Shown piece by piece: positions 42,533 through 50,786 of a stretch of DNA of 64,000 nucleotides (position 1 is its first letter; each line of letters starts with the position of its first letter). The notes under the pieces are model-generated. The model did no database searches, had not been told where the DNA came from, and was given only the letters and a program-made list of their open reading frames with translations. The DNA is from Segatella copri (GTDB lineage: Bacteria; Bacteroidota; Bacteroidia; Bacteroidales; Bacteroidaceae). The position numbers and the translations under genes were made by a program. The stretch spans positions 3,185,501-3,249,500 of the forward strand of contig NZ_JAPDUW010000001.1 in assembly GCF_026015295.1 (NCBI RefSeq), read 5' to 3'.

Positions 42533-44170
42533 TTAGTCTGTTACACCGTCACGAAGCTCTGGATTTTGACCAGGTACAGGTTGAGAACCTTCTGTGTTGT
42601 CGATGATACCCAGATTGTTGTCTTTCTCACGAGTAGCAAAACGCATATTCAACCAACCGTCATTGTTCTTGATGTTAAACTTGAATGCATCTGGCACATT
42701 AGATTCTTGACCTTCGTGGAAGCGAACGATGTTCTTGCCAAGACGCTTTGCATCTGCAGTGAAGAAACCTTCACCCCAAAGTTCAACACGACGTTGGAAC
42801 CAAATCTCATCTGCCAAACTGCGACCACCTGCAGTTACACTGTATGATGGGTCACGATATGTCTTGACGAAGTCTTCAAGAACTTTTTTGGCGTCAGCCT
42901 CATGGCCACTCTTTGCAAGGCCCTCAGCCTTGATAAGAATCATCTCCTCAACACGCATGAATGGGAAGTCGTTATTGTTCAAAGTGCTACCAACACCAGA
43001 CTGCTGACCAAACTTGATACTAGTGTAAGCATCGAAAGGAACCTTACCGCCATCGTCTGTAGTCAAATCCGCAATTTCATCACCCTTAGCATCACCCCAA
43101 GTCAAGTTTGCCCAGTTTGGTGAGTGCTTGTTGGCATCTAGCCACCAACCCTTACGAACATCGGTAGTAGGGATCTTGTTATAAAGCAAGATGTTGATGC
43201 AAGGAACATTCATGGTAGCTGGAGCATAACCATCGCCAGAAAATGCACTGAACCAAGAAGAAGGGTTAGAATAACCAGCATCACCACTTACCATAGCATC
43301 GGTCATATCAAATCCCCACATCCAGTTCTTCTCATTGATGTCATCAAATGCAGGCACACTTACGTCAGCAATAGAGGCTGGCGTATAGCCTTGCATAGCC
43401 TTGTCTGCATCAGCGGCTGCTTTTGCCCACTCGTCCATTGCAAGGTAAGCACGGGCACGAAGACCATAAGCCACGTTCTGGTCAATCTGAGTCTTGTCTG
43501 TGCGCTGGAAACCATCCAACAACTCAATAGCCTTTGTGAGATCGTTGATAATCTGCTCATAAACCTCAGCTACTGTAGCACGTGGGTTGTTAGTAGCATC
43601 ACCGCTCTTTCCAATAATTGGAACACAAGGTTGATCCTTAGATGTAGCGTAGCCAAACTGGAAGTATGGTGCTAATGCCATATAGTCGAAAGCACGCATA
43701 GCATAAGCCTGACCAGCTTGTGCCTTACCCTTTGCATCAGCTGTCTCAAGATTGATTGTAGCGATGATTTGCTCTGCAACACCTATCTGGCGATAAGGCA
43801 ATGTATAACGAGCGTATGGATTGGCATAGTCAGGATTGCGGCTAGACAACTCGTTGGCTGTAGAGAACCAGTTAAAATTATTGTTTGCCGAGAACATGTC
43901 AGCACCCTCCAAGTCTTGGGACAAAGCTGCCGAGATAAGTCCAAAGTCATCTGCACGACCTTGAGTCAAACCAAATACACTACATGGAGTGCCTGCCATG
44001 GTGTACATACCATTCAAGTTTGCATCGATACGGCTTGAGATGGCATCTGTCGTTTCTTGAACCTGACCTCCAGTGATGCTACCAGACTCAGGATTCTGTT
44101 CGTCTATATCTGAGCATGATGCAAAAGCCATTGCACCAAGCAATAATACTGAAATCTTATTTAGTTTCAT
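42533..44170 (-). CDS. SusD/RagB-family outer-membrane nutrient-binding lipoprotein
   Basis: The 545-residue lipoprotein (lipobox MAFASCS) is the surface lid that works with the SusC transporter encoded just upstream. It has the N-terminal helical repeat region with AYAMRAFDYMALAPYFQFGY and the C-terminal RagB/SusD domain with WFQRRVELWGEGFFTADAKR. It starts 23 bp after the left susC gene. No glycosidase lies beside the pair, so the ligand is unknown and could be a peptide, glycan or other nutrient. Confidence 0.93.
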   Translation of the reverse strand: MKLNKISVLLLGAMAFASCSDIDEQNPESGSITGGQVQETTDAISSRIDANLNGMYTMAGTPCSVFGLTQGRADDFGLISAALSQDLEGADMFSANNNFNWFSTANELSSRNPDYANPYARYTLPYRQIGVAEQIIATINLETADAKGKAQAGQAYAMRAFDYMALAPYFQFGYATSKDQPCVPIIGKSGDATNNPRATVAEVYEQIINDLTKAIELLDGFQRTDKTQIDQNVAYGLRARAYLAMDEWAKAAADADKAMQGYTPASIADVSVPAFDDINEKNWMWGFDMTDAMVSGDAGYSNPSSWFSAFSGDGYAPATMNVPCINILLYNKIPTTDVRKGWWLDANKHSPNWANLTWGDAKGDEIADLTTDDGGKVPFDAYTSIKFGQQSGVGSTLNNNDFPFMRVEEMILIKAEGLAKSGHEADAKKVLEDFVKTYRDPSYSVTAGGRSLADEIWFQRRVELWGEGFFTADAKRLGKNIVRFHEGQESNVPDAFKFNIKNNDGWLNMRFATREKDNNLGIIDNTEGSQPVPGQNPELRDGVTD

Positions 44171-44193
44171 ATTACTCTTTATTATAAATGTTG

Positions 44194-47100
44194 TTAGAAT
44201 GTGAGACTGATACCAGCGGTGATAGAACGCAATGCAGTATAACCACCACTTGCAAGACCAGAGCCACTAGTCATAGAGCCAATACCATAGTTGAAGCGTG
44301 GATCGAGACCCTTGCGCTTGGTCAACATAAAGATGTTCTCACCAGCTACATATACACGGAGATTGCTCAACTGAAGTGGGCGAATCAATGACTTAGGGAA
44401 TGTGTAACCCAATGTCAAGTTGTTCAAGCACAAGTAATCAGAACTTGTCAAGAAACGGTCTTGCGCTGTCTGTGAAGATATACCTGGATCATCAGCGGCA
44501 GCTTGACTCAAACGTGGGATATCTGATCCCTTGTTATCTTCGCTCCAAGCATTGAGCAAGTCTTTGTGCATGGCATTTCCCTTGCTGATAGCGTTGTGCA
44601 TCAAAGCCTGATACTGACCATCATAAATCTTACCACCCAACTGATAAGAGAACTGGGCGCTCAAATCGAAGCCGTAAGCGTTGAAGGTTGTACCGAAACC
44701 ACCGAAGATGTCAGGGAGGGTAGTACCACAGTCATAAGATGTTGCCTTGGTAATATCCTTGGTCAACTCTTTCGCTGTATGGTCATAACCTTCAGATGTC
44801 TTGGAAGCAACTTCCTGACCATCCTTGTTGTAATATACATCACGATACCACTGTGCCTCACCAGTCTCATGGTCTACACCTGCATACTGCTTCATGTATG
44901 TCTGATATACAGAACCACCAACCTTCAAAACACGTGAACCAGACTTCAAACCACCTGCATCAATAGAAGGGTCGAGCTTGGTAATCTCATTGTGGTTCAT
45001 GGTACCATTCCAGTTGATAGACCACTCGATGTCCTTGGTCTTGATAGGTGTACCTTCGAAAGAGAGCTCAACACCACGGTTTACCATCTCACCGATGTTG
45101 TCATAGTAAGAAGATACTGCAATACCTGATGACAATGGCAATGTCTTGCTCCACAAGAGATCAATAGTCTTCTGGTTGTAATACTCGATAGTACCTGACA
45201 AACGATTCTTGAAGAAAGCGAAGTCAACACCTACGTTCCAATCATTATGAGTCTCCCATGTCAAGTTTTCATTACCCTTCTGGTTCATTGTCAAAGAGAA
45301 CTGACCTGTTGTTTCATTATAAGATGGAGTATAACGGTCTGCCCAATAGTAATAGTACTCACCAACTTCACTAGCGTATGGAGTGGTATCCAACTGGTCG
45401 TTACCTACAGAACCGTAGCTAACTTTCACCTTCAACAAGTCAATCCACTTCACATCCTTCAAGAAAGCCTCCTTGTTCATCTGCCAAGCCAAACCAATGC
45501 TGCCAAATGTACCCCAACGGTGACCAGGAGCAAAAGCAGAAGAAGCATCGCGACGAAGAGAAGCGTTTACAAAGTACTTGTCTGCATAGTCATACATGAC
45601 ACGACCAAAGAAACCCTCTGTCATATAGTTGTTAGTGAAAGAGCTAGCGTTCTTCTTGCTTGTACCAAAAGCATTGTCCAACTCGCCAATGAAAGGATTG
45701 TAAAGGCGGGTGTTAGAACCATAGAGATACTGATACTTCCACTTATACTGCTCGTAACCAAACAAGATATTGAAATGGTGCTCTGCAATGGTCTTGTCAT
45801 AGTTGGCTGTATAACGCTGGTTGACTGTGAAGTAACGGTTTGCGCTTACGCTAGCCTGACCATCATCAGCCTGGCCACTAGCAAATGTACTGTACAATTG
45901 GTTGCTACGAGTATTGCTAGAGAATGCGTTCAAGTTAGCATCCAAAATTAAGCCATCGATAGGAGTAATCTGTACATCCCACTGACCCTGGAAGAGGTCA
46001 CGATAGGTATGACTGGTATTGTACTCGTTGTCACGAACAGCATTACCTGTCAAAGCTGGACGTTGGAAGTTTGTTTGGTTACCATCGTAGATAACACGAC
46101 CATTTTCTGTTTTGATAGTGCCATCTGCATTACGCACATAAAGTGGATAGATGGGACCAACATTGTTGGTGATATAGAACAAGTTACCAGAACTGCCCCA
46201 AGTGTTTACATTGAAAGAAGGTGACTGAGAATCTGTGTGAGTAAAACTCAAACCTGTTGACAACTTCAACCACTTCTTAGCCTGATAATCAACTGTTGTA
46301 CGTGCAGTGTAACGCTTCAACTGAGAGTTGTCAACGATACCACCATCCTGCAAGTAACCACCACTGGCAAAATAGTTCATCTTACCATTAGAGCCTGTTA
46401 CATTGGCATTGTACTCCTGACGGAATGAGCTGTGAAAAACCTCGTCATACCAGTTGTCTGGAGTATAATAATAAGTACCATCGCTGTAACCCAACTTAGC
46501 ATTAGGGTTCAACTTGAAGTCCTTACCAATCAATTGCTCGCCCTCTGGAACTGTATATACCTGATATCCCAAACCGCCATTTTTGGCATTGTAAAGGTTG
46601 TTGCAAGCGAAAGCATAAGCCTCGTCAGCAGTCTTGCCATGATAGTACTGAGAGTTGTACATCGCCTTGAAGTGAGTCTCGTAGTACTGACCTGGGTCTG
46701 TGATAATATCATATTGAGGAACGAAGCGAGAGTTAGAACCCCACTTAGCATCAAAAGAAACACGTGCATCCTGGCCATCACGTGCTTTCTTGGTTGTGAT
46801 GATGACTACACCATTCGCACCACGAGCACCATAGATGGCACTTGCAGACGCATCTTTCTGTACAGAGATACTCTCTATATCGGCTGGGTTCAAGTTTGAA
46901 ATACCTGCATCGTAAGGAGCTCCATCCACAATGTAAAGAGGTGAAGAACTTGCACTTACAGAACCGATACCACGAATGCGAATTACTGGAGCTGAACCAG
47001 GCTCGCCAGATGTTGAAGTAGCTTGAATACCTGCAACTTTACCTACCAAAGCAGTTGTAGCAGTAGAGCTAACATGGGCAGTAATGTCTTCTGACTTGAT

Positions 47101-47463
47101 TTCTACAGCAGAACCCGTAAAGGCTGATTTTTTAGTCTTACCGTAGGCAATGACCAATACATCATCCAATGCATTGTTGTCTGGGTCAAGAACAATTTTC
47201 ATGTTCTTGCCAGCCTTTACAGTCTTACCAATCATACCGATGTAAGAAATCTCCAACTTAGCATTTGCAGGAGCATTCAATGAGAAGTTACCATCAACAT
47301 CGGTAACTGTACCGGTTTGTGTACCTGCAACTTTGATAGAGGCACCAATGACTGGGCTTCCATCCTCTGCAGAGGTAACTTTACCGGAAACTTGAGTTTG
47401 CGCCAAAGCCATTCCTAAACTAAGGAAGAGGCAGGCAATAAACGTCATGAGTCTTTTTTCCAT
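44194..47463 (-). CDS. SusC/RagA-family TonB-dependent outer-membrane transporter (left, in the ON orientation)
   Basis: 1,089 residues: signal peptide (MEKRLMTFIACLFLSLGMALA), carboxypeptidase-regulatory-like domain (~22-105), plug domain (~115-225, with IRIRGIGSVSASSSP and YGARGANGVVIITTK), then the beta-barrel. It imports a ligand captured by the SusD partner using TonB energy. The leader and the first ~35 codons are almost identical to those of the right SusC gene, in inverted orientation. A perfect promoter facing this gene sits in the segment between them, so it should be expressed in the arrangement shown here. The plug and barrel differ strongly from the right copy, so the ligands probably differ. 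Confidence 0.95.
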   Translation of the reverse strand: MEKRLMTFIACLFLSLGMALAQTQVSGKVTSAEDGSPVIGASIKVAGTQTGTVTDVDGNFSLNAPANAKLEISYIGMIGKTVKAGKNMKIVLDPDNNALDDVLVIAYGKTKKSAFTGSAVEIKSEDITAHVSSTATTALVGKVAGIQATSTSGEPGSAPVIRIRGIGSVSASSSPLYIVDGAPYDAGISNLNPADIESISVQKDASASAIYGARGANGVVIITTKKARDGQDARVSFDAKWGSNSRFVPQYDIITDPGQYYETHFKAMYNSQYYHGKTADEAYAFACNNLYNAKNGGLGYQVYTVPEGEQLIGKDFKLNPNAKLGYSDGTYYYTPDNWYDEVFHSSFRQEYNANVTGSNGKMNYFASGGYLQDGGIVDNSQLKRYTARTTVDYQAKKWLKLSTGLSFTHTDSQSPSFNVNTWGSSGNLFYITNNVGPIYPLYVRNADGTIKTENGRVIYDGNQTNFQRPALTGNAVRDNEYNTSHTYRDLFQGQWDVQITPIDGLILDANLNAFSSNTRSNQLYSTFASGQADDGQASVSANRYFTVNQRYTANYDKTIAEHHFNILFGYEQYKWKYQYLYGSNTRLYNPFIGELDNAFGTSKKNASSFTNNYMTEGFFGRVMYDYADKYFVNASLRRDASSAFAPGHRWGTFGSIGLAWQMNKEAFLKDVKWIDLLKVKVSYGSVGNDQLDTTPYASEVGEYYYYWADRYTPSYNETTGQFSLTMNQKGNENLTWETHNDWNVGVDFAFFKNRLSGTIEYYNQKTIDLLWSKTLPLSSGIAVSSYYDNIGEMVNRGVELSFEGTPIKTKDIEWSINWNGTMNHNEITKLDPSIDAGGLKSGSRVLKVGGSVYQTYMKQYAGVDHETGEAQWYRDVYYNKDGQEVASKTSEGYDHTAKELTKDITKATSYDCGTTLPDIFGGFGTTFNAYGFDLSAQFSYQLGGKIYDGQYQALMHNAISKGNAMHKDLLNAWSEDNKGSDIPRLSQAAADDPGISSQTAQDRFLTSSDYLCLNNLTLGYTFPKSLIRPLQLSNLRVYVAGENIFMLTKRKGLDPRFNYGIGSMTSGSGLASGGYTALRSITAGISLTF

Positions 47464-47545
47464 AAATCTCTCTCGTTTAATTAATTAATAAATATATAAT
47501 GTTTTATATTTCCTTCTCGTTTCTCCACCTCTTGCCCCGAGGTGG
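47360..47545. repeat. left arm of the 186-bp inverted repeat (susC leader and 5' coding)
   Basis: Reverse complement of 50728-50786 plus 52115-52241 (the right arm, now split by an insertion sequence). Only a few mismatches are seen. It runs from the 21-bp palindrome (47525-47545) through the leader to about codon 35. Confidence 0.93.
47525..47545. other. putative recombination site, left
   Basis: CCACCTC-TTGCCCC-GAGGTGG: two 7-bp inverted arms around a 7-bp spacer. It marks the exact inner edge of the inverted repeat, as expected for a tyrosine recombinase crossover site. Confidence 0.75.
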
Positions 47546-47636
47546 TGGGGGGATGCTCCGTGTTATACCTTATTATATATTATATATAGGAGCGTCTAAA
47601 ACTTCGCTAATTTTTAAAAATATTTTTAATCGGCTG

Positions 47637-47668
47637 CAAAATTAAGCATTATTTTGGATTTCTCCAAA
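47637..47668 (-). promoter_or_regulatory. invertible promoter now driving the left susC
   Basis: On the minus strand TTTG (CAAA at 47665-47668), 20 bp, TAATTTTG (CAAAATTA at 47637-47644). A perfect match. The leader would be ~165 nt and includes the palindrome as an RNA hairpin. No such promoter is seen at the other end of the segment. Confidence 0.85.
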
Positions 47669-47755
47669 CTTTTTTCAAGAAAAATTGCATTTTACCCTAC
47701 ATTTTGTGGAAAATATCCATTTTTTATGCGTTTTCGCTATTAAATGGTAAGAAAA

Positions 47756-47785
47756 AAGCGGCAGTTATGTTGCAAACTGCCGCTT
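47756..47785 (-). terminator. terminator just upstream of the invertible promoter
   Basis: AAGCGGCAGTT pairs with AACTGCCGCTT; on the minus strand it is followed by TTTTTT. It would stop readthrough into the susC promoter and travels with it. Confidence 0.75.
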
Positions 47786-47829
47786 GGGTATGATTTGTAT
47801 ATTTGCCATCCTCGTTATTCTATAGAAAT

Positions 47830-47920
47830 CGCATTTTCCTAAGAAGTTTTAGACCTAATTCCCACATTTTTCTAAGGAGTTTTCTGTGATTCCTCACATT
47901 TTTCGAAGGAGGTTTTGTAG
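47830..47920. repeat. three 32-33-bp-spaced CACATTTTTC repeats
   Basis: Units at ~47830, 47863 and 47895 share C(A/G)CATTTT(T)C(C/T)(T/G)AAG(G/A)AG(T/G)TTTT. Related single or double copies occur at 49587-49640 and 58078-58100. Confidence 0.7.
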
Positions 47921-48099
47921 TAACAAATGAAAGTGTTAAAAAACTAACTCATAGTTTTTCGGTCTAGAAAACTATGTTTTCTGGAGGTCTACTCATAGAT
48001 TTCCTACAATGAAATGATAGCCTCTTACGGGAAATTACGGGAAAAATATATATATGGGACAAATTCAATTTGTCCCATGTTTTATACTTCCGCCACAAT

Positions 48100-48182
48100 T
48101 TCCCCTTATAAAGGAAAGAAATGAGGCAAAAGCTTCCTTTATAAAGGAAACTTTTTGCTGATTTTCTTCCTTTATAAAGGAA
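48100..48182. repeat. three TTCCTTTATAAAGGAA palindromes 33-34 bp apart
   Basis: Palindromes at about 48100-48116, 48134-48149 and 48167-48182. The third lies just upstream of the TATCTTTG box of the ATPase gene, where a regulator could block transcription. Confidence 0.85.
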
Positions 48183-48189
48183 AAAGTTG

Positions 48190-48197
48190 TATCTTTG
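48190..48197 (+). promoter_or_regulatory. -7 box of the ATPase gene inside the invertible segment
   Basis: TATCTTTG, 28 bp before the start codon; the usual -33 position falls in the third palindrome. Confidence 0.65.
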
Positions 48198-48225
48198 CAC
48201 CCAGATTGATATAAATAAGGAAGAT

Positions 48226-49485
48226 ATGGACAAGAGAATTGCAAAATTGTTGATAGCAGAGAATCAAAGGATGATTCAGGATGTGGAAATGGTGAAAAGA
48301 AGTATCGCCTTTGAATCTCATTCTAATTACGTGCTGGTAGGACTGAGAAGAGCAGGTAAGTCTTATCTGCTATATCAGCGTGCACAAGAGTTAATCGCCT
48401 CAGGACATAAGCCAGAAGAGATTCTTTACTTCAATTTTGAGGACGACCGACTTGAAAAGCTCCAGCTTTCTGACCTTGACTTGATAAAACAAGCTTACGA
48501 AGAAATGTATGAGCACCAGCCTATCTTCATGCTTGATGAAATACAAATCATAGATGGATGGGAGAAGTTTGCTCGTAGATTGGCAGACCAGAAGTATCGT
48601 GTCTACATCACTGGTAGCAATGCCAAAATGCTGAGTAGCGAGATTTCTACCACGCTTGGTGGCAGATATATGGTGCAGCCCGTCTTTCCTTTTTCCTTTC
48701 AGGAATATTTGACAGCCAAGCATATCTCCCTGCCTCCACAATGGGAATATCTGCAAAACTCAGACATCAAGAGGGCTTTCCTGGAATATTTTCATATTGG
48801 CGGTTTGCCAGAATTAGCGATTATAGATAATCAGTTTAAGCGTGAATGGTTGGGGAATTTGTACAACAAAATCTATTTTGGAGATTTGATAACCAGATAT
48901 TGTATACGAAATCCACTGGCCATGAAAACTTTGATAAGAAAGCTATCCGAGAGTGTTAAGCAGCCACAGTCATATAACAGGCTTGCCAATCTGGTTTCTT
49001 CTGTAGCAGGAAAAGTGAAACAAGAGACTATTGTCGATTATCTGGGATATATCAAGGACACTTGTTTGATTTTCTCCTTGGAGAACATTACAGCAAAACT
49101 GCAAGACAGAATGTCGAACAAGAAATATTACTTTGTAGATAATGGTTTCTTGAGTCTCTTTCTCTTTGATCCAGAAACATCTCTCTTGGAGAATTTGGTA
49201 GCCATCCATCTTCACGAGAAATACGGAGAGGATCTTTTCTATTATTATGGCAATGTAGAAGTAGATTTCTGTCTATTTGAACATCAATATGCTTTCCAGG
49301 TATCATATAGTATAAAGGATGCTGCTACCCGAGAGCGAGAATTGGGGGCATTAAAAGCTTACCATAAGAGATATCCGAATAGTAAGCTCTTCGTTATCAC
49401 AATGGATGAGGAAGAGACTATCATATACGAAGCCGTGGTAATAGAGGTACTGCCAGTATGGAAGTGGTTGCTGATGGAGAAGTAG
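48226..49485 (+). CDS. DUF4143-type ATPase
   Basis: A 419-residue cytoplasmic AAA-type ATPase. I chose the ATG at 48226 (MDKRIAKLLIAENQ), as the longer frame begins within the promoter box. It has Walker A GLRRAGKSYLL (~40-50), Walker B PIFMLDEIQIIDGWE (~101), sensor ITGSNAKMLSSE, and a C-terminal DUF4143-like region with YYFVDNGFLSLFLF and NVEVDFCLFEHQYAFQV, where D and Q may be remains of a nuclease site. Members are widespread in Bacteroidota and of unclear function. It lies within the invertible segment, on the opposite strand to the recombinase. Confidence 0.85.
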   Translation: MDKRIAKLLIAENQRMIQDVEMVKRSIAFESHSNYVLVGLRRAGKSYLLYQRAQELIASGHKPEEILYFNFEDDRLEKLQLSDLDLIKQAYEEMYEHQPIFMLDEIQIIDGWEKFARRLADQKYRVYITGSNAKMLSSEISTTLGGRYMVQPVFPFSFQEYLTAKHISLPPQWEYLQNSDIKRAFLEYFHIGGLPELAIIDNQFKREWLGNLYNKIYFGDLITRYCIRNPLAMKTLIRKLSESVKQPQSYNRLANLVSSVAGKVKQETIVDYLGYIKDTCLIFSLENITAKLQDRMSNKKYYFVDNGFLSLFLFDPETSLLENLVAIHLHEKYGEDLFYYYGNVEVDFCLFEHQYAFQVSYSIKDAATRERELGALKAYHKRYPNSKLFVITMDEEETIIYEAVVIEVLPVWKWLLMEK

Positions 49486-49586
49486 GATTTTGTTCCTCGC
49501 TAGGGCACTTTGGGCCTTAGCGAGAAACTTTTTATACTAACATATTGACAATCTGACAGTTTTTCATTTTTTATTGATGCATATAT

Positions 49587-49640
49587 CACATTTTTCGGGG
49601 GAATATTGCTCTTTCCATACACATTTTTCGGGGGAATAGC
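49587..49640. repeat. two CACATTTTTCGGGGGAAT repeats, 33 bp apart
   Basis: Copies begin at 49587 and 49620, between the ATPase and recombinase genes. They belong to the same loose family as those at 47830-47920. Confidence 0.75.
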
Positions 49641-49666
49641 TTGTTTTTAAATATTTTTATCCATTT

Positions 49667-50617
49667 CTATAGCCCCAGTTCCGTTATCATCCCCAGATTA
49701 GCCTCGGCTAGGTCGGGATCGGCAAGGCTCTTTATATATAATAAGGTGGTGGAAGCCTTGGTATGCCCCAGAGCCTTGCCAATGAGCGAGATGTCGAGGT
49801 GGTGCTGATAGGCGATGCTTGCCCAGGAGTGGCGCACCACATAGGAGGAGAGATGGCAGGGATTGGGGAGAAGCTGCTCCAACCGTTGCAAGGAATAGTT
49901 GTATTGGCGCAGGCGGCAGCTGTATAGATGATGCTGCCGCCGGGGAGTATCAGCCGTAAGAATCGGAAACACATAGTCTGAATCATTCTCTTGGTATCGC
50001 TCGATGATACGGAGCATGCAGGGCAAGAGAGCCACCTGGATGCGCTGTCCCGTCTTATGGCGAGCATAATGGATATAACCATCCTTGAGCTGACCCTTCT
50101 TAAGATAAGCTATGTCCACAAAGGGCATGCCCATGGCATAGAAGCTGAAGAGGAAGATGTCTCGCGCCAAGGCTAACTGGGAGCCGTGGGGCAACTCCAG
50201 GGCATGGAGCTGCTGGATGTCATCGGGCGAGAGACTGCGCTTTCGGGTCTTCGCTCGCCCTGTAAATACCTGGGCAAAAGGATCATAGTCTGTCTCCATC
50301 GCCCGATGATACATCACTCGGAGAGCCCTCATATATGCCGAGATGGTGTTCAGGCAGATGTCTCGTTCAGAGAGCCATCGCTGATAGGCAGTCACTTTAT
50401 CGACAGTCATCTCGGAGAAAACCCAGTCCTCTCTGCCCAGATATCGAGTCCAGGAGCGGGCAGCCGTCAGGTAATTGCTCGCTGTCTTGTATCTCCCCAT
50501 CTCTCTTACTCGTTCCACCTCCAGTTTCACCCATTCCCATCCCTTCATCTCATCCGTGTGCAGGGTCTGCTTCTTCTGTTCTTTGCCCCAACTAATTTCT
50601 AACTTAAAGTATGCCAT
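49667..50617 (-). CDS. tyrosine recombinase (putative DNA invertase)
   Basis: A 316-residue phage-integrase-family protein: N-terminal core-binding domain (~20-115, TASNYLTAARSWTRYLG) and catalytic domain (~125-316). Active-site segments are the beta-hairpin Lys in HYARHKTGQ, SSYVVRHSWASIAY (Arg II), LGHTKASTTLLYI (His and Tyr nucleophile near residue 297). Where Arg I is expected (FxxRGM) the sequence reads FYAMGMPFVD, a Met. Such size and sequence fit the Bacteroidota invertases that switch promoters. The gene is inside the predicted invertible segment, 110 bp from the right site, and points away from it. A palindrome overlaps its promoter. Confidence 0.88.
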   Translation of the reverse strand: MAYFKLEISWGKEQKKQTLHTDEMKGWEWVKLEVERVREMGRYKTASNYLTAARSWTRYLGREDWVFSEMTVDKVTAYQRWLSERDICLNTISAYMRALRVMYHRAMETDYDPFAQVFTGRAKTRKRSLSPDDIQQLHALELPHGSQLALARDIFLFSFYAMGMPFVDIAYLKKGQLKDGYIHYARHKTGQRIQVALLPCMLRIIERYQENDSDYVFPILTADTPRRQHHLYSCRLRQYNYSLQRLEQLLPNPCHLSSYVVRHSWASIAYQHHLDISLIGKALGHTKASTTLLYIKSLADPDLAEANLGMITELGL

Positions 50618-50648
50618 AATTGTTTTTTATTAAGAATTAAACCTAAAA

Positions 50649-50668
50649 ATTATACCCAAAGGTATAAT
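50649..50668 (-). promoter_or_regulatory. palindrome over the recombinase promoter
   Basis: ATTATACC-CAAA-GGTATAAT: 8-bp arms around four bases. On the minus strand TACCTTTG (50657-50664) is a -7 box lying within it. A good candidate operator. Confidence 0.6.
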
Positions 50669-50727
50669 ACCCTGGGGGATAATTTGTAAACATGAAGCAT
50701 TTTTCTTAGGAATTTCTTGGTATTTCT

Positions 50728-50748
50728 CCACCTCGGGGCAAGAGGTGG
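50728..50748. other. putative recombination site, right
   Basis: CCACCTC-GGGGCAA-GAGGTGG, the inverted copy of the site at 47525-47545. Here the arms extend to 12 bp (TTTCTCCACCTC with GAGGTGGAGAAA). Confidence 0.75.
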
Positions 50749-50777
50749 AGAAACGAGAAGGAAATATAAAACATTAT

Positions 50778-50786
50778 ATATTTATT
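50778..50786. repeat. 9-bp target-site duplication, left copy
   Basis: ATATTTATT, repeated at 52106-52114 on the other side of the IS. The uninterrupted left susC leader has only one copy. Confidence 0.93.

Larger units (their letters stand above)
47546..50727. other. predicted invertible segment (3.18 kb)
   Basis: Bounded by two oppositely oriented copies of the 21-bp palindrome and the 186-bp repeats. It contains an outward promoter at its left end, an ATPase gene, short repeats and a tyrosine recombinase gene. Inversion would move the promoter from the left SusC to the right SusC. Confidence 0.75.
50728..50786. repeat. right arm of the 186-bp inverted repeat, part before the IS
   Basis: Complements the outer half of the left arm. 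The other part continues at 52115-52241 after the IS and the duplicated target. Confidence 0.93.

Noticed and set aside
47464..47545. Inverted susC leaders as a simple old gene duplication only
   Set aside because: Identity stops sharply at the palindrome edge and, on the other side, fades within the coding region, while plugs and barrels are very different; a plain duplication would not keep just the leader identical.
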